Below are positions 36,301 to 48,056 of a stretch of 64,000 nucleotides of DNA, piece after piece. How positions within the stretch are numbered: position 1 is the stretch's first letter; the number at the start of each line of letters is the position of its first letter. The DNA is taken from the NCBI RefSeq assembly GCF_965363235.1, contig NC_134846.1, positions 60,625,121-60,689,120 on the forward strand. Reading direction: 5' to 3'. Below the pieces are notes generated by a model that did no database searches, was not told the origin of the DNA, and saw nothing but the letters and a program-made list of their open reading frames with translations. A program made the translations under genes and the position numbers. The stretch comes from Mytilus galloprovincialis (lineage: Eukaryota; Mollusca; Bivalvia; Mytilida; Mytilidae).

Positions 36301-36410
36301 ATCATAGAAATTAAGTAATTCAGTAGCATATTGAGTTTTATCAGTTCTCCGATCTGACTTTGATTCATTTCCGCATAATCTGCAGAGTTTGTTCAGGTTG
36401 TTTACATGCT
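33340..36410 (-). CDS. RAG1 N-terminal-like zinc protein, 3-kb terminal exon
   Basis: An unbroken exon encoding about 1023 residues. The open frame extends upstream to an ATG at 36429, but those bases read TTGTTCTATTGTCTTTTAG, a splice acceptor, so the exon begins at 36410 in phase 1 and needs a 5' exon. The N terminus reads HVNNLNKLCRLCG ... FYDIDINKDTHSIHP ... CQSC. This matches the pattern of the zinc-binding N-terminal region of RAG1 (CRxCG, then F-x-ID-x4-D-x3-IHP, then CxxC). Similar RAG1-N-like proteins have been reported from molluscan mobile elements (N-RAG-TP). Later come a zinc-ribbon-like CPHPDC ... CPYC (about 416-435), a C2H2-like CTIC ... H ... H (about 577-598) and a long C-terminal region (for example DFLLEEENKNVKCWLKRGVP) that resembles transposon-derived proteins of unknown function, possibly DUF6589-like. 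Function unknown; transposon origin or domestication is inferred. Confidence 0.75.
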
Positions 36411-36602
36411 CTAAAAGACAATAGAACAAACCATTTAATACAAATTGTTAGATTTTTTGTTTATTTAATATTGCTAATTGTAACTTGTCTAATGTGACGT
36501 GCTTAAAACAACTACAGTTTAAACACATGAAAAACTACATTTTTTTGTATATATATATACCATGTTTCATATCCAAGATGTAGACCTAAATCATAAACTT
36601 AA

Positions 36603-37557
36603 CTAGAGTGCAAGGTTGGGAGGTAAATACCGCCCCCGGTATTTACCAGTGGTATTTACCGGTATTTACCGCCCCGGACAATACTCCCCAAGTGGTCAAC
36701 ACTGGCAAATACTGGTCGATTGAAATTTTCATGGTTGTTTTTACTATTAATTGAAGTAAAAACATAATAAAAAGTCAAATAAATTTAAACTTTAATCTTT
36801 ATGCAAATGTCAGCTTATATAAATTAATGAATTTGATATGTTTTATTCATTTATAACACTAATTCCTACTAATTTAAAATTTAGTTATTATGAATTATGA
36901 TATAACATACTTTAGATATATAAAAATTTACATATTATTTCAACATTTATACATGTAAATCAATATATAATTTTTAATTCAAAAAGTATGATTTTACAGG
37001 TAATTAAAAGTAAAGGTAAATTAAAGTACAGGTAAATTTAGTTACATGCATCTTTTTACCCTGGCATTTCTAGGTGTGAAAAATTAATTACTAAAACAAC
37101 AGCCCCAAATAAATGTTGACAATACATGGGTTGAAAGTAATAAAAGTGATATTTGAAGACTCCCTTAAACAATAAAATATTTCCTGTCTATTTAACTGTG
37201 AGACAAAAACCTACTTCATATTGAAAATGGAAAGTTTGATGCTGCTGAGGGACAAAACAGCTTTTATCTTTTACTATAATATAATATTATTTACTCATAT
37301 AATCAATCATTCTGTTTATTCAAAGAATTTACATGAGAAATAGAAATGAAAGCCACTAAACATGTTTAAAATGATTTTGACACTTAATTAATAGTAATTG
37401 ACCTGGTAGAGAGTGGTTTCTATAGTAATGACCACTCAAAATTTCAATCGACCAGTATTTTCCGGTATTTGCCAGTATTTCCCGGTATTTACCGGTAATT
37501 ACCACTGGCATGGTCAAAACTAGTATTGACCGCTTTTTTGCATACCTTGCTAGAGTG
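36603..37557. mobile_element. hAT-type non-autonomous element with 8-bp target duplication
   Basis: The element runs 36611-37549 (939 bp) and starts CAAGGTTGG and ends GCATACCTTG (inverted CAAGGTATGC). It is flanked exactly by CTAGAGTG on both sides (36603-36610 and 37550-37557). About 130 bp at each end are inverted copies rich in GGTATTTACC-like motifs, typical of subterminal transposase sites. No transposase ORF. The 8-bp duplication and CA-start termini fit hAT. Confidence 0.85.
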
Positions 37558-37839
37558 TGACATAAAACAGTGTAACAGAATTGGAGCAAAAGTTACTTGG
37601 ATGATTGGTCCAGATTTTCAAAGTTGTGAGCTTGTAATGTTTTTTTCTTTATAAGTCCTGGTTTGAGTGCTGATTCAGAATAAAAAGGTTGGTAGATTTT
37701 TTTGGGGCCTTATTTGTAGATCTTATTTTGCTTAACATTATTGCTTTTTACAGTTTTTCTTTATCTATATTAATGTTCAAGATACAAATACACAAATATA
37801 ATCAAGAAGTAATTGTAACAGGTGTCCCAAACAAACCTC

Positions 37840-39130
37840 CCATATTCATTTGATTTGTTTAATTGTCCCCTACAAGAATATACATGTATATGGTTTAGGG
37901 GTGGGAATCTTGACCATTCACAAGTTTTCAAACAAGAGGGGTGGGGTGACCCCCTAAGGACTTCCCTTTTGTTTCATTTCATTTGTTTTATTGTCCCCTA
38001 CAAGAAAATATATGGTTTAGCGGTGGGGATCTGGATTGTTTACAAGATAATAGCACATTCTCAAATTGAATGGGGTGGGGGTGACCCCCACGGACTTCCC
38101 TTTAATTTCATTTCACTTGTTTTTTTGTCCCCTACAAGAATATATATGGTTTAGGGGTGGGGTGACCCCCTAAGGACTTCCCTTTTGTTTCATTTCATTT
38201 GTTTTATTGTCCCCTAAGGACTTCCCTTTTGTTTCTTTTCATTTGTTTTATTGTCCCCTACAAGAATATATATGGTTTAGGGGTAGGGATCTGCACCATT
38301 TACAAGATAATAGCACATTCTCAAATTGAATGGGGTGGGGGTGACCCCCACGGACTTCCCTTTAATTTCATTTGACTTGTTTTATTGTCCCCTACAAGAA
38401 TATATATGGTTTAGGGGTGGGGATCTTGACCGTTTACAAGTTCTCAAACAAGAGGGGTGGGGTGACCCCCTAAGGACTTCCCTTTTGTTTCATTTCATTT
38501 GTTTTATTGTCCCCTACAAGAAAATATATGGTTTAGCGGTGGGGATCTGGATTGTTTACAAGATAATAGCACATTCTCAAATTGAATGGGGTGGGGGTGA
38601 CCCCCACGGACTTCCCTTTAATTTCATTTCACTTGTTTTTTTGTCCCCTACAAGAATATATATGGTTTAGGGGTGGGGTGACCCCCTAAGGACTTCCCTT
38701 TTGTTTCATTTCATTTGTTTTATTGTCCCCTAAGGACTTCCCTTTTGTTTCTTTTCATTTGTTTTATTGTCCCCTACAAGAATATATATGGTTTAGGGGT
38801 AGGGATCTGCACCATTTACAAGATAACAGCACATTCTCAAATTGAATGGGGTGGGGGTGACCCCCACGGACTTCCCTTTAATTTCATTTGACTTGTTTTA
38901 TTGTCCCCTACAAGAATATATATGGTTTAGGGGTGGGGATCTTGACCGTTTACAAGTTCTCAAACAAGAGGGGTGGGGTGACCCCCTAAGGACTTCCCTT
39001 TTGTTTCATTTCATTTGTTTTATTGTCCCCTACAAGAAAATATATGGTTTAGCGGTGGGGATCTGGATTGTTTACAAGATAATAGCACATTCTCAAATTA
39101 AATGGGGTGTGGTGACCCCAACTAAGGCTG
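37840..39130 (+). repeat. Higher-order tandem array, 516-bp unit
   Basis: About 2.5 copies of a 516-bp unit (for example the same frame starts at 38326 and 38842). Each is itself made of ~85-100-bp subunits containing ggacttcccttttgtttc, attgtcccctacaagaa and atatatggtttaggggtggg. Copies differ at very few positions, so the expansion is recent. The open frames that run through it are by-products. Confidence 0.88.
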
Positions 39131-39342
39131 GTGATCTGGCCATTTAACATGTTTAATAGGTACATTATCAAATTTTGGGGGTGTTATGACTTGTACCCTC
39201 CTTCATTTTATTTGTTTTATTGTTTTAAAAGTAGTCTATCATATGTTTATTCTGTAAATTCTGTTTTACCTGATGGTGGTTTATAAAACCGGGTTTTAAC
39301 CCTAAGTTCATTTTATTTTCATGTAGATGGATTTACCGTCTT

Positions 39343-39832
39343 TAAAATAAATGGCGCAATGGATGGTTTTCCATCCATTAGATAACAAATGAAATGGACG
39401 GAATTACCATCCACTGATTGGGAACTGGTTGAAAAAACTCAAAATGGACTGCCGATCGGGGCCGATCACAGTGTTCAATTAATTGTCTTCGGTATAAAAT
39501 TAATATCTTCACAAAATATGGCTATAAAGGAACATTTTAAATGGCTTGGGATCTATCTGGATTTATGATTTCAATCAAAATATTCGATTATACAAACCAT
39601 CTATCATCGTAGCATCTTCCATCTTTGTTGTTGCTGTGCAAAAGTCACGTGATCAAAACAAGTCGTAGTGTAATTCCGTAACAATGCTGGAAAAACTCCG
39701 TACAATACCCGAACAAGAATTTATCTGTGTTGCGTGAACAAAACACTGTTGAACAAAATGTGAAATGTTACTTGTGGATGGATTTCACATCCTATATTAA
39801 AGGATGGTTTTCCATCATGGACCTGACTGATT
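39343..39832. repeat. GGATGG/CCATCC dyad-rich element, copy 2
   Basis: Dyads include atggatggttttccatccat, ggacggaattaccatcc and ggatggttttccatc. The right end (catggacctgact) is the inverse of the left end of the copy at 23629. Confidence 0.6.
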
Positions 39833-39899
39833 ACACGTATTTGTTTTATTGGTATTGATATTTACTTTTTTATCTGTAAATAAGAAGCAACCTTAATAG

Positions 39900-40570
39900 C
39901 GTTGTCATATACAAATGCACATTCATCTATACCTGTATCTTGGCATTACACAAGGTAATGTTTTCTCTGACTGTGCATGACGTCTTTACACTAAATCCAT
40001 TAGATGTTGGATTTGTACTGATTGATACTTTAATCTTAGATGCATGATTTCTTTTTTTAGTTGATATGGCTTTGAACCAACTCTCAGGTGTGTACTTAGT
40101 GTAAGTTTGTTATTAGAATGCACAAGTACCCATCCACTCTGTGTTTTGTGAGATTTATTTCTATTTGAATCAATCTAATGAGTATAGCGTTTTTTAACTG
40201 ATTTTCATAGTCTTTTTTATATTGTACTGTTACACCACTGTCCCAGTTTAGGGAAGGTTTTGGTGCCATGTATGTGCCTGTCCTAATTCATGAGCCTGTG
40301 ATTCAGTGGTTGTCGTTTGTCGCTGTGTTACATATTTGTTTTTCGTTCATTTTTTTGTAAATAAATCAAACCGTCAGTTTTCTCGTTTGAACTGTTTTAC
40401 ATTTGTCATTTCATTGCCTTTGAAAACTGACTATGCGGTATGTGCCTTGCTCATTCTTGAAGGTCGAATGGTGACATGTAGTAGTTAATATCTCTTTCAT
40501 TTTGGTGTCTTAAAGATAGGTGTCTCATTGGCAATCATACCACATCTTCCATCATATATAATGGTATTTT
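39900..40570 (+). repeat. Dispersed repeat ending tctcattggcaatcataccacatcttcc
   Basis: Shares gcatgatttc, gcctgtcctaattcatgagcc and the terminal cattggcaatcataccacatc with other copies. A short tail copy lies at 45800-45910 (ggccgtacggtgacctata ... ataccacatctt) and reverse copies at about 42300-42440 and 52130-52245. Confidence 0.7.
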
Positions 40571-40639
40571 CTCCATTTTATTTCTCTTTCATTATCACAG
40601 TTGTACAAATATTTAGGACACGGTTAATCCATCACTCGT

Positions 40640-41140
40640 ATTTAATAAATCCCAGTTTATACAAACCCGATATCTTATATAAATTGCATAAATAAAGGCA
40701 ACAGTAGTATAGAGCTGTTCAAAACTCGTAAATCGATGGACAAAAAAATCGGGGTAACAAACTAAAACTGATGGAAACGCATTAAATATAAGAGGAGTAC
40801 AACGACACAACATTAAAATGTAACACACACAGAAACGGACTAGGCATTAGACAAAATCCGATGAGAATAACAAATATAACATCAAAACCAAATACATGAA
40901 TTTGGGATAGAAAAGTACCGTGACACGTCTTATAGTAATGTGAATCTACACTCAAATATAAGAGAAAACAAACGACACAATGGAAACACAACGTTAAAAT
41001 GTAACACACACAGAAACGAACTATAATATAAAAATATGGCCATATTCCTGACTTGGTACAGGACATTTTTTAAAGAAAAAAATGGTGGGTTGAACCTCGT
41101 TTTGTGGCATGCCAAACCTCCCGCTTTAATGGCAATGTTA
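40640..41140 (-). repeat. Dispersed repeat with ggcatgccacaaaaccaggttc, copy 2
   Basis: Reverse-orientation relative of 20480-20800: gacttggtacaggac, ggtgggttgaacctcgttttg, ggcatgcca. Contains two related halves (gttaaaatgtaacacacacagaaacg occurs near 40812 and near 40992). Confidence 0.7.
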
Positions 41141-41479
41141 AATATAACATAAACCGATCGCAATATAAATTGAAGCACTCAGTTTGCTTTATAATCTGGA
41201 TGCATTTATTTTATCTATCATATCTTCACATGTTGTTTCCTGAATACCTTCAACTACTCTCACCTCTTTATTGGAACTGTCTGTACTTATGGTAGATGTT
41301 GTTTAGATGAATTTAAAGTCCAATGTCCATGTGAATTGTAACCCTGTGATATACAACCTATAAGAAGGTTTCGTATATTTTACATGAGAGTAACACAACA
41401 GCTTCATTGGGACCTCTTATATAGAAGATTACTTTGGTCTCATAAACATCTTAAATTTCACCTGTTAACAAAACTTTGA

Positions 41480-41576
41480 ATTTAAAAATAATAAAAGGCT
41501 TTTCTACCTCAGGAATAGATTACCTTATCTGTATTTGGCCAAACTTTTAAGAATTTTTGGTCCTCAATGCTCTTTA
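41480..41576 (+). repeat. Left half of a split ~340-bp repeat monomer
   Basis: Matches gaatagattaccttagtcgtatttggc ... tcctcaatgctctt of the 60-kb array, then stops at the TTA insertion site. The right half resumes at 44617. Confidence 0.8.
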
Positions 41577-42299
41577 TAGTGCGGTGACTGAAGGCAGATT
41601 TTTTGGAATTTAATCTCCCCACCGAACACACACCTACATAATATATCATTGGAAAGAGGAAATCGTGTACTATAATAATATGCCTGTCGTCAGGACTTGA
41701 TATGGTCACATTTTTTTAAAATTGAGGTCAAAGGTCATATGTAAAAATCTGTGAAAGTTTGGGAGGGTTTCAATTTTGACATTTTTTTCTATTTCTAAAC
41801 TCTACCTATATACAAATGATACTGTTTTGGCTTTAGTAATGTTTGTTTTTATACATAAACCTTAATCATTGAGATTTTTTTATCAAAAAAAATCCTAAAA
41901 CGACATTTTATAAACAAAACTTCAAAAATCAAGTTTTCAACCTATAAAATGTTTAGAGCACCTTAACCTTATGAAAGATATCAATTTCAGGTAAAAATCA
42001 AGTGTCATGCAGGACAATACTTTAAAATTATTTTTTAAACTATCATAGTGGGTGAGTCATCAAACCAAAGCCATAGAACACTACAGTCAAATATGACCTC
42101 AAATTGAATTTGCGGATACTTCAGTTTTTTTTTTATAGACTACTCGTTGCTTTTGGGTTTTTTTTACAATTATTACTGCTACCATAGTATTATCTTTTGT
42201 TGTGTATTTAACTCTGGTCAATATCTATTACATTATAGGTTTTGTAACTATATCCCCCCTTTTATCCCTTGCAACGTACCCCAAACTTCAAAAGTATTC

Positions 42300-42640
42300 C
42301 ATATAAAAAAGAAGATGTGATATGATTGCAAATGAGACAACTCTCCAAATGAGACCAAATGAGACATAAAACAATTTATAGGTCCCGTATGGACTTCAAC
42401 AATGAGTAAAATTCATACTGCATAGTCTTCAATTCCCGAAATGAGTAATGTAAAACAAACAAAAAATCTAACGACCTGATTAATGTACAAAATAAATAAG
42501 AAACAAACAAATATAGTATATAGAAACAAACGACAAACACTGCATTACCGTATCGTGACTTGAAACAGACAAATACAGATATTGGCGGGGTTTAACTTTT
42601 TTAAGAGCACGCCAACACTCCCCTAACTTCGGGACTGGAA
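42300..42640 (-). repeat. Repeat tail nested in the TTA element
   Basis: Reads agaagatgtgatatgattgc ... gagacaactctcc ... tataggtcccgtatggacttcaac, then gagcacgccaacactccccta. These are reverse-orientation relatives of the cattggcaatcataccacatc family. Confidence 0.6.
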
Positions 42641-42959
42641 CCGTGTGTACCAGTGCAACAAGCTTTATACCAAATCAACCGTTATCTCCATCATCTTCAT
42701 TTTCATCAACCGTTACAAGACATGTTTTAATATTTCTACATATTTCACTCATGGCCACAGGTCTGCACATGAAAGGTTCTGCTCAAAGCAAACCGTTATT
42801 TTGAGTTTTTCTTTACAAGTACAGACAAGGTATTGTAGGAAGTCCGAAGACATTTGTTCCTAAAAAAATACCAGCTTCAAACCATCCCTATCAATTCATC
42901 CAGGATTTTAAAAGAGATCTAAAAGGGGTTTAGGAAGGTGTGATGACATCCATATGCTT

Positions 42960-43230
42960 GTCCTCAAAGATGCTGGGGAAACATTATACGAGACGTACAC
43001 ACTATCTTGAATTCGCTCAATTTCATGGTTGGCAATACATTAGATAGGTTGCACTTTACTTTAAGTAGCATAAAATCCATTGGCATTCAATGTTTCAACA
43101 AGGTGTTTTGAACCAAACTCATGGTACATTTGTAAAGCCAATCCTAAATGAAAAGGAGTAAAACAAAAACGATTGTCTCAACAATTGCTTAGCATTTCCA
43201 CAATTTCTCTGATGCCATTTCCTGAGAATA
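42960..43230 (-). pseudogene. Decayed transposable-element ORF
   Basis: The minus strand keeps protein-like runs: LFSGNGIREIVEML, FHLGLALQMYHEFGSKHL, VETLNANGFYAT and ANHEIERIQDSVYVS. They are separated by in-frame stops. Such runs are familiar from unnamed transposon proteins in marine invertebrates; no function is assigned. Confidence 0.5.
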
Positions 43231-44616
43231 GTCTTGGCTGTATGCATTTTCATTGAGTAAACATAGAATGAATTGCAATAAATACGAAGGCATTGGCTGA
43301 ATTAAGAAGGAAGAGACAATTCATCCGAAGTTGGGTAGTCTTCTTTAGAGTTTCGATGTCTTTTCTAAGTAAACTTGCAGCGGAATGAAATATCTGTCCG
43401 TTATTTGTGTCTATTACAGTTGACATTGAGATTTTGAGGTCAGTTTTTAATTGACTAGAAGCTTATATGGCATCTTGAATAGTTATTTTGCTACTAAATA
43501 TTATGTTATATTTGCCTTGAACTTGTTGAAGTTGTTTGACAACTGAATTTCTATAGAAATAAATTAGTTTAGACTGCATTTTACATGTAGAATATTTTAA
43601 ATTAGAATCAGCCGGAAGAAATGATCTATATTGATGTTCACCTCATCCAATCTTCTATGCAATGCAGATACAAAAATTGACTTCCCTAAACTGGTAAATT
43701 GACTCAAAATTTCAATCGAGGTTTTTTTTTTGGCATATTATGCACTGCATAAAATGTAACGACTTTTGTCTTTTCTTTGAACTTATGGAGCAAGTTGCAA
43801 AGGACTTGACATATCACGGAATATTTACTGAAACTATCCGTCAATTATTTTGATTTTACAATAAGACTTTTCTGACAAAGTATATTTGATGTTTTATAAC
43901 GAAAAAACATAGAATATAAACATATACAAAGTATGTGGCATATATCAGTGCACTTTAATTGAAAATATGTGTATATAATAGCGAAAAAGGTGTAATTTCA
44001 TATATCATTTGAGAGCAAATTATTGACTAATACACAAAATGTGACGGAAGGCAAGTGATTGAGTTCCGTGTTGAAATTAAAGATATTTACTCCATTCTTT
44101 TTCCATTGATTTCTTAAGGTTTTTTCATATTTTGGCTCCGAAATTTTTATCACTAATTAGTTTTATTAAATATTATATGCTTAAAATATTATGGGATAAT
44201 TTTTATTACTACTATGAAAAGAAAACTAAAGTTTGAGTCTGAATTTGCAATTAAAATTACCTCAATTTTAAATAGTCTAAAGTTTGCAAATTTTATAGAT
44301 TAGAAGAAAATAAAATACTGAATGGAATATTTTGACATATAAAAATAACTTCAGGAAAAACTATTTCAATTAAATGTAAGCAAACATACACATTTTTTCA
44401 TTTTGAAAAAGGGGGGTTGAAACTCTCCAATATACTACCAGTCATTAAAACGACTTTTTAGAAAAAAGTGACCGTAGGAAACTCTGACGACAGGGCAAAA
44501 ACTAAAGAAGACATATTTGTCTTTAAGTTAAGACCCTTTTTAGCCGTGTGTTATTTGGGGAGATTAAACTCTAGATCTAGATCTAGACGACTTTTTACAC
44601 TTCTGTCACCGCACTA

Positions 44617-44725
44617 TTAACTTCGTTCTTTATTTGGCCTTTTAAACATATTTTTATTCGAGCGTCTTTTGTGGACGAAACGCGCGTCTGGTGTAAATAT
44701 AAAATTGTAATCCTCGTATCTATGA
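44617..44725 (+). repeat. Right half of the split repeat monomer
   Basis: Continues acttcgttctttatttggcc ... gagcgtc ... gacgaaacgcgcgtctgg, completing the monomer interrupted at 41576. A further inverted core fragment (gttcgccagacgcg) lies near 44927. Confidence 0.8.
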
Positions 44726-44729
44726 TGAG

Positions 44730-47700
44730 TTTATTTATAATCATAAACATCTTAAATTTTAAGGATTTCCTGATTTTACTTAAAAATTAGTCGAAATATT
44801 CTACAGGAAAAACTTTTGAAGAATAACTTATTTTCAGAAGTTTAATGAAAACTTGGACATACCCTCAAAGGAACAAATTTATATAAAAAGATATGTAGAT
44901 ATGAAAAGTAACCAAGATCAAAATGCTGTTCGCCAGACGCGAGTTAAGTCTGAAAAGAATTATTATTAACGCACGAATTAAAAACATTAGGACAAATAAA
45001 GTACAAAACTAGTACGAAGTTAAGTTATCTATTAATTGGGTTGACAATTATATGCGTTTCGAAAATGTCAAAGTTTACAATAGGACAGTGACTGAAAAAA
45101 AAGAAAACAAAAGATTATATAGAAAGAGATCAGAAAACCGTAGGTAATGATGGCCATATTTGAAAGTCACATGTCAAGCTCTTACTGCCGTGTCCTGAAT
45201 TAAGATAAGAAAAGCAAAAATTCGCTTTCACTAGTGAAAGTAATATTTATGCATACATGTGGTATTTTGTGCTCAAGAAATAGTAAATAGAAAACATACG
45301 TTCAGAAATATGACGGTTGTTATCTATTCGTTTGATGTGTTTGAGCTTTTGATTTTGCCATTTTATTAGAGACTTTCCTTTTTGATTTTTTAGTATTTTT
45401 GTGATTTTACTTTTTTCTACGGACACTCTGGATAAGAATAAGCATTTATGTCATCTCATATATTATATATTCTTATAGTTAAATTCGGATATCAAGCTAC
45501 CTACCTCAAGTGATTGACTCCGGATTCATTTACTTTTTATCCGGTATTTTTGTGATAGCAAACCAATAATTTGAGTGTGAACGGTGCTAATTGTGACTGA
45601 TTCAAGAAAATAGCTGGTCAACACAATGAATACAATTTTCGAATCGTACCATTATTCAAATACTTAGGTGCAATAAGGTTGAACTATTAAAAAAAAAAAA
45701 TTGAAACTTTATAATTAACATACCTACACATTATGACTTGTAGGCGGAGACTTATAATTCCATACTTAAACAGTATTTAATAATGGATATTATGGGCTTT
45801 GTTTTGCTCATTGTTGAAGGCCGTACGGTGACCTATAGTTGTAAATTTCTAAGTCATTTGGTCTCTTGTGGAGAGTTGTCTCATTGACAATTATACCACA
45901 TCTTTTTTATATTTACGTATACCTGAAAGGGAACATCTAAAATTTGTATCTCAACTCAGTTTATTTTCAAACCTTCTGCAGAAACGAAAAAAAAAAGCCC
46001 GATCAAATCCATTTTTTTTTATCTTTCTGAAAAACAAAATGCATTTAACTTTTATTTATCTAGTGGATCACGGCCTTAAAACTTTGTCAACTGCGTAGGT
46101 TAGCCTGTAGAAGTATAGCCTTTTTTGTTATGATAAACCATAAGAATGAATTTAGTCTCAGTTTAAACTTAATGTATATTCTCTTGGTTTGGTAGTATAT
46201 TCAAATAATTTTTGACAGAATAATATTTTTGTTTGATTATCTTACTGTGATCCAAACCTATTAAGCTAAATTAACCGAAATATCGTGTTTTCAATTTTAT
46301 TCAAGCTTTTCGACATTTTATCCAATGGTAAACGTACAAACGTTTTTTGAATGCAACCTTGTCTTGATTGTTTTATTTTCCTATCTACAAACGAACTTGA
46401 CCGGGCTAGAATAGGTGGTGTTACAGCCATATTACAAAGTCTATCTAAATAATTTTTGCAAACAATTTCGGGCAAACTGGTCGTTTAGGACGTCTTATAC
46501 TTGTAGTGAGGTGAAAGTATTTTAACTTCGTGTTGAAGGCCTCACTGTGACTTTGAGATGACGAACAGCAATAAAAGCGCCGTTTCCTTGTTGTTTTTTT
46601 TATGGATTTTAGTGTTTTGCATGTATTGATTTTGTGTCATGGATAAATACCCAATATTCCTTGTTTTTCTATTAGAATGTTGAAATATACAATGTCACAT
46701 AATCGCCTATCCATACAGTGACCGTGTCTGTATAAATGATCTAAAATGTTCTAGACGTTCCGAGAATCTTTATTCGAAAGATATTGAATGAACACTGCCA
46801 AAACTCACCAATATATTGGTATGATCACCTTAGGGATACGCAATAAAGAATGACTTGGTGGTATCAAAATAGTCCTTGCAACTTTAATAACCTTCTAGAA
46901 TAATGAACAAAATACTGTTATGATAAATGTTTTATTAGTGTATCTAAATATCAGTTTAATGATGAGCATTATTGTGTTATCATTATATTGTATTGTGTAA
47001 TTATAAGGATTTCTAACAAAACAAACGTGCTTCAAATGTTTGATTTAAGTTGAAAAAACACATGTAATATAATATATATGCAAAATAACATATGAAAGAA
47101 ATAAGACAAACAAAACCTTTTCGATTTAGAACACAATGAATTTTATGACGAAAAACATGAAAAATACGGTTACTGGAAACGCCAGTTCATTTGTGTGTTA
47201 CTCATTTTCATTTACTACATAATCTATTTCATAATTATGTCTACAAATACATTTCAACATTTGACGTTATATTTGAATATGGACGGATAGTATACTTCAC
47301 TTCAAAATGATGATGATAGTAAAATACAATGATATAATGGGTGATTTTTAAGGAATTATTTTCACCGGTATAATTCGAAAATTTATTGCTAACAATTTTT
47401 TCTCTTTTTAAATTTGCAAAAGAGAGGCAAAATATTCCAAAAGGATCTTCAAACTAATAAAGATTAAACAAACACACAGTGTAATAAAAAAAAAAAAAAT
47501 GAAAGACGACAAAAATACAAAAATACAATCCACAGTACACCAAACACGATATATAAAACAAAAGATTTGCATATGCTTAATAAAGTTTTATTTTTATATT
47601 TTTTATCTTAATTGTCAATACAAGTAAGACTTCAACATTTAAAATACAATTTTACTTTTCAACGCTCATTTCTTAAAGCGAAATAAAAGAAAGCATTGAA

Positions 47701-47977
47701 TTGTTGATAAAAGGAAACGATACCAATAGTACTAATGGAATAATAATCACATGCGAATGAAAAAAAATTCTTTATAAACCATGCTGCAATAAAGAAGTTT
47801 CAATGTTATATGTACTGAACATGCCATAACTGATATGGATATCGGAAATGTATGAAGTCGAAATAAAAACAACTATCAAAACAGAAAACGTTTCTAGGTT
47901 GCACTTTGTAAATACAGCTGTTTCTCAAAACACACCTCTTTTGGCGAGATCTTGAATATTCATAGAAAATTAATATT
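44730..47977. other. AT-rich non-coding stretch
   Basis: Holds the repeat tail at 45800-45910. A minus-strand open frame at 46266-46475 (CNMAVTPPILARSSSFVDRK) may be a mobile-element relic, but nothing confirms it. No gene supported. Confidence 0.4.
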
Positions 47978-48056
47978 GTTTACATACTGGTTCCCAGTTA
48001 TGCTCTCTGTGTTCCATCTCACAGAGACATTACTTGGGAATGTTACCAGTAAATAA
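47978..48056. repeat. Imperfect hairpin 7
   Basis: Core stem tctctgtg / cacagaga around ttccatct, extended outward imperfectly (tactggttccca versus tgggaatgttaccagta). More diverged than the others. Confidence 0.6.

Larger units (their letters stand above)
41574..44619. mobile_element. 3040-bp DNA transposon remnant with TTA target duplication
   Basis: The element spans 41577-44616. Terminal inverted repeats TAGTGCGGTGAC(n)GAAG and complement, with TTTAATCTCCCCA repeated further in on both sides. TTA flanks both ends (41574-41576, 44617-44619). It splits a copy of another repeat whose uninterrupted form is present at 60.25 kb, so both edges are exact. A 3-bp TTA duplication suggests a PIF/Harbinger-like origin. 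No intact transposase; a decayed ORF is inside. Confidence 0.82.

Noticed and set aside
36411-36429. Start codon of the 1029-codon open frame
   Set aside because: The bases from that ATG form a pyrimidine tract ending TTTTAG, a splice acceptor, so the first residues are intronic.
37822-39147. Three similar open frames of 101-114 codons
   Set aside because: Period and content follow the 516-bp tandem array; there is no codon bias, splice context or known domain.
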